DNA of 64,000 bases, from contig OY482855.1 in assembly GCA_960531495.1 (NCBI GenBank), positions 8,916,077-8,980,076 on the forward strand. The letters run 5' to 3'. This stretch comes from Zeus faber. Its lineage: Eukaryota; Chordata; Actinopteri; Zeiformes; Zeidae. This document shows, piece after piece, positions 54,768 through 64,000 of the stretch; the stretch's first letter is position 1; each line of letters opens with the position of its first letter. The notes beneath the pieces were generated by a model that saw only the letters and a program-made list of their open reading frames with translations, was not told where the DNA came from and made no database searches. The position numbers and the translations under genes are program-made.

Positions 54768-56472
54768 GTGTGTGTGCGCATGTGTGTATCTCATTTATTA
54801 GCGCCGCGTCGCTGAGTGCATTTGCTGAAAGCAGGTTGTCAGTGATTGGCACCCGGGTGCGGAGACTCTGCTCCCCTTCATCACTCTCTCCTTCTCCCGC
54901 TCGCTATCTCTCTCTCCAGCTTTCCCCATCCCGCATCATCTCTCGCCATGTCTCTCTTTCCATATGTCTCTCTACCTCCGTCATCCCTTCCTTTCCCGCA
55001 TCACTCCATAAATCTCCCCTTGCTTGCTTTTTCCTTTAATATCATGATTTCATTCCATCTGACTAAACCGATTTCCCCATCCCTCTTATCGTTCAAATAT
55101 TTTACTTAGAACAAATGGGTTTGCATTCCATGACCCTGCCAGGGTCATCCTGTACAAGGTTGTCTCTGTCGTTAAAAATCAAACACATGGGAAGGAACCA
55201 AACATCGGGTTGTGTCACATGGTGTTTAAAATGACGTAGACATCGAAGGTACACACATTGAGATTTCACTCCAACTGAAATGTATTATTTTACTGAAGAA
55301 TGGGAATTGGGAAGGGAGATGAGGGTCCAACAGAAAGTCTTCTTCCTAGTCCATGGTAGGGTCTTCTTAATGCTGCATGGGGTCCACGTTCTGGTGGGAG
55401 GAAACACAAAAGGGAGGTTGATGATTCTCCAAGTCCATGGAAGCGTAGGGTAAAAACAAGGGTGAACACGGCGCGTTGAGAAAATGAATTGGGGGTCTCT
55501 TTCTCTGCTGTGTGTCAGCATGAAGTAAAATGTACAGGAGTTCTATGCTGGTGCCCAGTAACACCTCAATGACACAGACCCCCAGCTCATGCTATTAACT
55601 TTATTCTGCGTTTAACCATCTAAACACGTCAAAATATCAGCTGTGGGAAGGGGTCTGCCATGGATGCTGCTCTCCATGGTGCTGCCGGCCTTCTCTGTGT
55701 GCTGGACTAATTTATTTGTAACCGTTGCACGAAAAAACTCAGCTTTACCGAGTTTACACTATATGCATGGTTTTTGACTGCGCATGCTGGGTGTTATTTC
55801 AGTCCTGTATCATTTTTCTGTATGAAACAGTGTTTGGCTACTCTCATCTATCTAGTTCACATGGTTGTTAACCCCTGATGCCGGGCCTGCATGTATAATG
55901 CATTTGTCTGGGAGCTGGCCAGCGCAGGGTTAACCCTATGCGATATATTTAGAGCCGGACTCCGATGAATGTTTTATCCGCGCTGTGTGGCTCAACACAG
56001 GGACGCCATTAAATATTTATATCTGCCACCGACAATGACCTTCTGGAATATCAGACTATCATCCATCAATTAACATCAGCCCGTCACCATCATCATCATC
56101 ATCATTATCATCATCATCATCGTCATGAGCTGGCGGCAGCCATGTACATAATTCCATCGATCCCCCAATCTCCTATATGATAATGATAATGGGCAGGAGG
56201 AGGGCAGGTATGCAGGGGGCAGGTTGTGATGAAACTGTCTTAATCTTTGTCTGCTTATCATATTGATGTTTTATTGTAAATGCTCATATTAGTTGATTAA
56301 ATTAATCAAATGGAAGACGGCTTCGTGCAGTGCTGAACTGCACTGACCCCAAATCTAACTGTAATTATTTTATAGAATGTTGCAATTTAGACTTTTTTGA
56401 CTATTTGTCTTTGAGCACTGTTTCAGAAAGTGTTTTTGTCAAAAAGGAAACCAGATGATGTAATAGATGAAC

Positions 56473-56500
56473 AGATAGATAGATAGATAGATAGATAGAC

Positions 56501-56569
<69 letters not shown>
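56473..56569. repeat. (GATA)24 microsatellite
   Basis: Nearly pure GATA with one GACA variant. Confidence 0.95.
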
Positions 56570-57932
56570 TAATGTTGTGGTTATAGTCTTTTTATTTCAC
56601 AGAAAAACAGTCCCTTTAGTGATCAACATGGTGTTTTTGATGCATATATGTGTTAAAGGGATTATGTTGCACCCTGTATAGTGTGTATGCGAGCATGCAC
56701 CGGAGGCCTTCTTGGCATGCACCTAGCCCTGGCCTGTGTTGCTGCTGATACCACTACTGGTGCTGTGTGTTTTGGCTCTGCGTGGCTGCGCCTCTCAGAC
56801 ACAGTTTAGCAACAGCTCAGCCAAACTGTATTATTCATACAGGAGCGAGCCTGGGGGTAGAGTTACCCCAAGGTTATACAGCTGATACATTTCGTTGCCC
56901 TTTTTGCAACTATGACTGAGGATGCACAAACGCACGTGAACATGCGTGTGCGCGGTCAGGCGGGAGGGTATGACAAGGCGATCTGGGGGGTAAACAGGGG
57001 GCAGATCAAGTAAGCAGTAACCAAAGCGAGAGAGGGATGCGAGAGGTTACAGAAGGACACCATGGCGTTCTGACGTTGTTGTGGGAGGATATCCACGCAC
57101 ATGCCGAAAAGGATACCCCAGAAGGCCAGCACTAGCGGAGACACACACGCGCCCGGGCATTGGCTTTCCTTGTGGGGGGAGACATCCTGGCAAAGTTGCC
57201 ACGGCGGCCAAGCAGACAATCCGTTGCGGGACTCACAGGACGCAGCAACAATGGGAGGTACACAAAAGACTACAAAGACATCACCGGCCACGACAGCGGG
57301 GTCCTCTATTAACCTCCATGACCCTGGAACAATAGTTACAAACCTTTGAAGAAGAACCTCGCTGGGATTTGAAAGGGCTTGTTCTTTTCTGGTGGATTAT
57401 ATATTTTTAACTTGGTTAAAGACTTTGATGAAGAACAAGTGAGCCATGTGCAACAAATGGGTTGCATTGCAAAAAAAACCCCAATTAACACAGTAAGAGG
57501 CATGTTTCTCATAAAGAACCCTAGTTAAACCATTTTTATTCAAATAATCTTTATTTAAATGTGATTAAATCAGATGTGGTCATGGTCATGCTGACCATGA
57601 CGTTTGAAAAGTTCTATAATGCGAGCAAGCAATGATGGCTGAGATTCCTATTCCATTACTAGATCGTATTTTGGAGGACTGTGGTTCGGACTTGTGTCGT
57701 TGTGGATTATAGAACAACTGACTTGGGACAGGGAGTCTCAGTCTGCCGTTTGTGCATTTCTCACACACAGAAGGAACAATATAAAGGACAAGGACAAAAA
57801 ACAAACAAAATGAGAAGATGTTTCTGTTGTTTAGATGTAGCCACTATTTGAAGGGGTTGATATCAACACTGACAGTTTCTACCTTGGGTATTTCTTCCTC
57901 TCACATTATGACGGTTCAATCCTTAAGACAGC

Positions 57933-60900
57933 ATGCCGCCTAAGAAGGCTGACTCAAAATCTGCAGCCAAGAAGGGCAAAGTAGAGGAGCCAAAGAAGGG
58001 AGGTAAAGATGACAACAAGGGTGGAAAAGATGATAAAAAAGGGGGGAAGAAAGTGGAGGAGCTGCCAGTTAAAGGGAAGGGCAAAGATGACGCGAAGAAG
58101 GGAAAAGCCAAGAAGCCTGTCAGTGAGTCAGAGGAGGAGTCGGAGGAGGAGTCGGAGTCGGAGTCGGATGTGAGCAGCGAGGAAGAGGATGATGAAGACA
58201 GTGAGGAAGAGGTAGTGACCAAGAAGGCAGCCCAACAGGATAGAGGGAAAGGGAAAGCAGCCTTGAAAGGGGCCTCCAAGGCCATGGCCATGAAGGGTTT
58301 CAATAAGCACTCCCCTCCACAAGTGGAAGATAAGAAAGAAGAGAAACCGCAGGCAAAAAAAGGAATGTCTGCTGTAAACCTCAAAAAGATGAGTGACGTC
58401 CACATCAAGGGAGCCTCCAAGGCTATGATGGGCTTTGCCTCTGAAGGACAGAAGAAGAATTTAGCAGCAGCAAAAGCCCAGAAAAAGACGGAGGCAAAGT
58501 CTCATCTCAAGGGAGCTTCCAAGGTCCTTACAGGCCTCACAGGGAAGTCCTCCCCCTTTAGTATGCCGCCCCCTAAACAACAGCATCCGTTAGAGAAAGC
58601 AAAACCCAAGAGGAATCTCAAAAGCACCTCCCGACTCTTTCTCCGCCTCTCCAAGAAGAAGAAACCACCTGCCAATGCTCAACCAACTCTTGGCACCACC
58701 AAACTGTTTGCTGGCTTTGGAGGTAAACTGAAATCCTCTACCCCTGACAACAAAAAGCCTGGTCTGTCTGGCCTTGGCAAGTTTTCTATGTTCAATAAGA
58801 AAGATTTAAAGGACAGCACACCCCCTAAGAAGACAATAAATCTATCTACTCTGGGAGTAAAAAGTAAAATGGCTTCCGAATCAAAGGGACTGGGAGGACA
58901 ACTCAAAGGGATGTTTGGAAAGAAGAAAGTTGAGGGATCACGATTCAAAAGTAAAAGCTGGGTGTTGGGGAGGATTGCTGGAGCTGCCAACTGGCTAACA
59001 GGGAAGTTTCTGAGCACCAAGGGCCAGGGTACCCTGGGTTTACGGGCACGAGGGCTGGGAGGAAAGCGGATGTCATATGAAAAAAATGATCCCAGAGGCA
59101 GGATGAGAGGCTATTACAATGAGGGCTATGAGTACGATGATGATGGGTATGATTATGAGGAAGATTACTACAACAGGCCCAGGGGCTTCCACAGAGGACC
59201 TGAGAGCTTTGACCCATATAACCCTTATGGAGAGGAAATGGATTACTATGATGATGACCAATGGGAGGATGAATACAGCTACTATGATGACGAAATAAAC
59301 TGTTACAATGATGATGAGTTCTACTATGATGAGGAATCAGATTATTATGACTATCCTTATAATTATAATGGTGACGAGTATGTAGACTTCTATGATGATG
59401 AGGGGCTGGAGTATTATTATGGTGAAGATGGAATGCTTTATGCAATGGAGGCTGAACCCTATGGTTACTATGGGAATGGCATTGATGGGTTCTTTGGCCC
59501 AAATGAATCTGATTTATATAGTGACCCGATGTTCCTTGAAAACCAGATGGCTTATAACTTTGAGATGCCACATACGTCTGGGATGATGTCTGATGGTTAT
59601 GAATTTGACCAAGCATTGTATAATAACTCATCTCTGGGCTTTACAGACCCTGCTGCCATGTATAATCCATATCTACAACCTTTCCCTATGGAAGCTGGTC
59701 TAGGTCCATCTGAGGCAGGGCTGTCTTATGGACATGAAATACCACCTTTTCCTGTGACAGACCACAGCCCAGCACACCAGTTTCGGGTACCCAGACCACA
59801 GGTTAAGCTGTTTGGGAAAGACAGACTAGAGGTTTCAAATCTTGCGCCACCCTATATGCCTCATTCTGATTCATCTTTTCCTCCCAATCCTCTAACCACA
59901 CCTTATCTAGACCTTAATGATCTGGATATGATGTCAGATATACAATATGAGCAACCTCTTTACCTATATCCTCATAGTCAGCTCCATTATCCTACCACTA
60001 TAGACCAGCAACAGGCTCTCCATCTTCCCAGACCAGCCCCCTCCCCCACAGCAATGATCATCCAACAGGCAAATTTCCCTCAGTCATCTCACCCTCCCCT
60101 CTCAGTCTCCCCCAGACACCTCTCCCATTCACTTTTCCAGTCTCAGCTCCCCTCCCAGATGTCCCAGCCCTCTTTCCCCCAAGACCCCCAAATGTTACAA
60201 ATAAAAAGAATGTCCCCAATGCTCCCACCGATACAGCCTCAGATACCTCCCCTTCAGCCTATGCATTCACCAATGCACTCACCTATGCATTCATCTATGC
60301 ATGCACCGATGCCAGCAAGGCGAATTAGCCCCCATCCTTCCCCACAGCTATCAATAAGGCCAGGGACAATAGGAAGAAGAATTGCCCCGCGCTTGTCCCC
60401 CCTCCCACAACATGGAATGGATTTTGAGGCACATGTCCACCATGACCCCTACTTCTCCCCAAACCTAACAAGGCGAGGGCCCTCCCGAACAACGGTGGGT
60501 CAACGTCCTCTGTCCATGCTGGGCCGGGGAAGAGCAACCAGCCCTCCCCTGTCACCTCAACTCTCCAGGAAAGGGATGTCAGTCCGGGCCCAGCCCTCTG
60601 TCCCCAGGGGCAGGAAAGGAATCGGGGTTGGCAGGGTTCCATCCACTATTAGACCCCACTCCCCAATATCCAGCCCCACAGCTTCGCCCCATGGATCACT
60701 GAGAAAAAGGGCCAGTTCTCCTTTTTCCTCAAGACTCTCTTTCAGGCAGAAACCCTCACCAGGTGCAGTGGCCCTACCTTCTTCCAAACCCCACCTTTAT
60801 GGTGTTAGGAAACAGGCCTCTACTGTGACATGTGCCTCCTCGCCTCCACTGCCCTCCCCTAAAAGGTGTAGCCCACAGCCAGATGAAAGGCCCCAGTCAC

Positions 60901-63857
60901 CCCCCCAGGCTTTCCGCCCTACATCCCCCCACCGCCCCTCCTCTCCTTCGCCCTCACGCATTACCTGCCGCCCCCTGCCAACCCGCTCCTCCACTCGTAG
61001 ACTGAGAGGTCGGGCTGGCAGCCGTAGTCATGTTCCCATGGGTGCTGTCAAACCTTCACCAGCTAACCCGTACATTCAGAGACACAACAGGACTGGCCCT
61101 CCACTCACTCAAAATGTTTCCCCATTTCGATCCTCTATTCATAGTGGCCCCGGGTCTGCCCAAGGCCAGATAGGGGGCATGGTTGGCCCCCAGATGTTAG
61201 CTACACGAGGTTCCCGGCCAGCAGGGCACAGGGAATCCAAGCAATTCGGGGCTCCCCAAGGAGCTTTCCACAGGCCTGTTGGTAGAGGGCAACCACTTGT
61301 CCGAATGCCTAGAAGTCAGCCTTCTCTTGCAGGCAGGCAGTCATTTAGAACTGCTGCCCCAGTCCCACCTGTCTCATCACAGCCTTCAATGAAACAGATA
61401 GGCCCCCTTTGTTCTCAGCAATCAGTACGCAGGATCCCGGGTAGACCTCCATCTCCTCTACCACAGCATAAATCCCCTTTGCCATCCCGTGCACCCTCAC
61501 CAATGCAACCTTCCCCTCACCCATCCCCCCCCTTACTCCACAGGGCTATGAGTCCCCAGAGTCTGGGGCCAGCATCTTTCCAGCCCCAGATGGCTCATCC
61601 AAATATCCCTCCTGGTACAATGCCACCTTCACTAAATAGTAACCAGTATGGCTACACAATGATAGAGCCAGGCCCATCACCTTTGCTTACAAACGCCTTA
61701 CAGAATCCATATCTTTGTGGCAGTCCTTTTCCCACATCTCCATTCCATCCAACCTCTCCTCATGCTCACTCTCCATATCCCCCTCAGTTACAGAGGCCGT
61801 CCTCTCCCCTTCTGCACCACAAAGGCTTTTCCCCAAATCTCCCTGCTGCCCCCGCACTCTCATCACCCCACCTTGGTAGGGTACTGCAGAACACCAATCT
61901 TTATAATGCCAGCTACACCTCACCTATATGGAGAAGCCCTTCTCCCCTGCCTGATGGGCAGGGGATTACATTAGTGGATGGACAGGTAGGCCAGGAGCTG
62001 CGGACCAGTCCCTCACCCCTTCTTACCAATGCTCTGATTCACAATCCCAGCCTGCGCAATGCCTCCTACTCCTCTCCTCTCCAGCGTAACGCCAACCTCT
62101 ACACGCCTGTTCTCACACCTGCTCAGCTTGCCACCCCTGCAGCCCCCTCCTCTCCATGCCTGTCCTCCTCTATGCTCACCACACAGCTACAAGGCGCCTC
62201 CTTCAGTTCCCCCCTTCAACCGAACCTCTCCCCGTTTTTCCCGGGCTCTCCCACTCCTGCTCCTTCCCCAGCGATCCCTCAACAACAAGCAGGATCCTCT
62301 TCACTCCTGTCGAGTAAACTGAGGATGTCCCAAATCCAGGGGGGTATGTTCAAGCTTCCTGATGGTTCATTGAGGATGCCTCAACCTTCCTCTCAGCCTC
62401 CAGGATCAGCTGATGTTGGAGATAGCAGAGGGAGGCCTTCAACCTCTATGTTGTCCAATGCACTACTGAACCCCAGTTTACGTCAGGCCACCTACCGATT
62501 ACCCGATGGCTCGCTGATCACCAGAAATGAACCTGCTGAGCCTCCTTCAGCTGCCTCCTCCATCTCATCTTCTTCCCCCATGCTATCCTCCGCTCTGCTC
62601 AATCCAGATTTGAGGCATGCTACGTATCGCTTGCCCGATGGCACACTAGTGACCAGGATGGAGCCTTCACCGTTGCCGGCACCTTCATCACCCATGCTCT
62701 CATCTGCGTTGTTAAACTCTAACGTACGTAAAGCAACATATAGGCTGCCAGAAGGAACCTCCATCACTAGAACTGAGCCAGCACAGGAGTCTTCCACCCC
62801 TTCTTCTTCAATGCTCTCCTCTGCCCTCCTTAATGCAAATGTCCGAACGGCTTCCTATCGATTACCTGATGGTTCACTTCATATCCAACCAGAGGAGACG
62901 GAGCAGACTGGTGGTGTGGCTGTCTCTTCACCGATGCTGTCTGGCGCTTTGCTCAATGCTGACTTGCGCAAGGCAAACTTCCGTCTCCCTGACGGCTCCT
63001 CATTAATGTCACAAAACCAAGCCCAGGCCGCCGCCCCCTCCTCTGGGCCGCTACTCTCAGGTGCCCTGTTGAATACTGGCATACGTGGCTCAGCTTACAT
63101 GCTCCCAAACAAGTCACTGCTGAGGCCGCCAGGTTCCAGTGTGGCCTCTGAACCTCCCTCCCTCGATCTGTCAAATGCTCTCCGAAACCAGACCCTCAGA
63201 TCCACCACCTACCGCCTACCGGATGGGACACTGACAGCCCGATCTCAGCCCGCTGACCAGCCTCGCACCCCTGACCTCTCCAACGCCTTGTCCAAAAACC
63301 CCAACCTCAGCAGGGTTAAGTACCGTCTGCCCGACGGTACCCTCACAACCCGGCCCGGTGCCCCTAGTCCCCCTGATCCCCGCACCCTCAACCTCTCTAA
63401 TGCATTGTCCAAAAACCCCAACCTCCGTGGGGCTAAGTACCGTCTGCCTGACGGTACCCTCACAACCCGGGCTAGTGCTCCTAGAGCCACTGATCCTCGA
63501 ACTCTGGACCTTTCAAACGCCCTCCAGAACCCACAACTCCGCGGGGCCTCCTTTCGCCTCCCATCCCCATACGCCGTAGTGATGCCCCAGGTCCAAGGGC
63601 ATGGGCCAGGTGAACACTGGGCGCAGGGCCCTGGAGGAGAGGGTGTTAGTCTGGGACAGGATATTGATGTGTGGGGGGCGGAGAGAGTTCTTCCACACGG
63701 GACGGTGCAGAATCTCAATAAATGGTCCATGTATCGAGACGAGGAACTGCTGGACCCCCAGGGCATAATGGGACAGGGAGCCCAGGGTGAGGCACAGGGA
63801 CATGGGGAGTGGATTCCCAGCAGGGACGGCGAGCCACAGGGACACTGGTATGACAAG
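57933..63857 (+). CDS. myo15a: Unconventional myosin XVa, giant N-terminal extension exon (partial gene)
   Basis: One exon of exactly 1975 codons starts at an ATG (57933) just after an acceptor-like TCCTTAAG and ends at AAG/GTAAAA (63857/63858). The motor exons lie beyond the window. Landmarks matching the human MYO15A extension occur in order: LKSTSRLFLRLSKKKK (residue ~226), GAANWLTGKFL (~349), a Tyr/Asp/Gly-rich stretch (~385-510), RPQVKLFGKDRLEV (~620), and YAVVMPQVQ (~1880) just before the exon end. The N-terminus is Lys-rich and then Glu/Ser-rich (residues 1-95). Residues ~650-1250 are Pro/Ser-rich and probably disordered. Residues ~1247-1880 hold tandem LPDG repeats. The human exon encodes about 1200 residues, so this one is over 700 longer. 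From family knowledge the long isoform maintains hair-cell stereocilia. The drg2 neighbour supports MYO15A; zebrafish has two paralogues and I cannot tell which this is. Confidence 0.93.
61670..63570 (+). repeat. Protein-level tandem repeats in the myosin XVa extension
   Basis: A module of 30-40 residues recurs, with core [ML]LSxALLNxxLRxATYRLPDG[ST]LxTR. Clear copies begin near residues 1506, 1550, 1589, 1628, 1667, 1705, 1745, 1779 and 1818 (positions approximate). Degenerate versions without LPDG lie at residues ~1247-1500 (for example SPLLTNALQNP and SPLLTNALIHNPSLRNASY), and a last partial copy is fused to YAVVMPQVQ. The copies near 63265-63360 and 63385-63480 are nearly identical at DNA level, implying recent duplication or conversion. 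Confidence 0.9.
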
Positions 63858-64000
63858 GTAAAAGTCTAAGGATTATGTGACAAGCAACAAAGCGCTCAGC
63901 TGGCACTCTGATTTAAAATTCCTAAAGTTGTTACAAATGTGTTGTTTGCTATTTAAAGACAAAACACAAGGCAAGACAACACAAGTTTGCAGAAAATTGT
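63858..64000 (+). other. myo15a intron after the giant exon
   Basis: Begins GTAAAAG. An in-frame stop follows within five codons if read through, so splicing is required. AT-rich, nothing else seen before the window ends. Confidence 0.7.

Noticed and set aside
56956..57291. 111-codon minus-strand frame with hydrophobic segments
   Set aside because: No homology recognised, no splice context or promoter, and an opposing frame is equally open; left as a chance frame.
57923..58420. 165-codon minus-strand frame opposite the myo15a N-terminus, and other antisense frames at 58945-59631 and 63245-63856
   Set aside because: Shadows of the Lys/Glu/Ser-rich and Pro-rich coding strand; no independent signals.

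Overview
The window is eukaryotic and almost certainly from a ray-finned (teleost) fish. Genes are split by GT-AG introns, coding exons are GC-rich inside AT-rich introns, and there are very long (GT)n tracts. Teleost-style transposon families are present: Tc1, hAT, and a Rex1/CR1-like LINE with its characteristic 3' tail. The species cannot be named from the sequence. One 200-base N run (38801-39000) shows this is a scaffold with a gap.

Six protein-coding genes are recognisable, in the order slc25a17(+, 5' part missing), znf598(+), syngr3(-), gfer(-), drg2(+), myo15a(+, only the giant N-terminal exon is inside). Exon boundaries were placed by eye from GT/AG sites, reading phase and remembered family sequences. 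The spliced coding sequences stay in frame: znf598 954 aa, syngr3 237 aa, gfer 188 aa, drg2 364 aa. In human, SYNGR3, ZNF598 and GFER are neighbours on chromosome 16p13.3, DRG2 and MYO15A are neighbours on 17p11.2, and SLC25A17 is on 22q13. The window therefore joins two conserved neighbourhoods and one further gene.

Layout: 1-9.2 kb is slc25a17 with a broken LINE in its penultimate intron, itself interrupted by a solo-LTR-like insert. 9.2-11.3 kb is a dead Tc1 element whose right end was tandemly duplicated. 11.8-24.3 kb is the znf598 promoter and gene, with an hAT copy in intron 4. 25.3-31.6 kb is syngr3 with a long 3' UTR, convergent to znf598. 32.9-35.1 kb is gfer, divergent from drg2 (36.3-41.7 kb) across a 1.2-kb shared promoter region. 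drg2 carries the false gap, a second hAT copy and a 306-bp palindromic element. 42-57.9 kb holds no recognised coding gene, but has an unexplained block open on both strands (42.6-43.3 kb), a 2.35-kb 19-bp minisatellite (45.55-47.9 kb) and a candidate untranslated first exon (52.6-52.8 kb). 57.9-63.9 kb is one 1975-codon myosin XVa exon.

The most unusual feature is a run of about ten 30-40-residue repeats (core L-S-x-A-L-L-N ... Y-R-L-P-D-G-[ST]-L) at the C-terminal end of the myosin XVa N-terminal extension. I do not remember this from the mammalian protein. The genes have no obvious common pathway: peroxisomal cofactor transport, ribosome quality control, synaptic vesicles, mitochondrial disulfide relay, a translation-linked GTPase and the hair-cell stereocilia motor.
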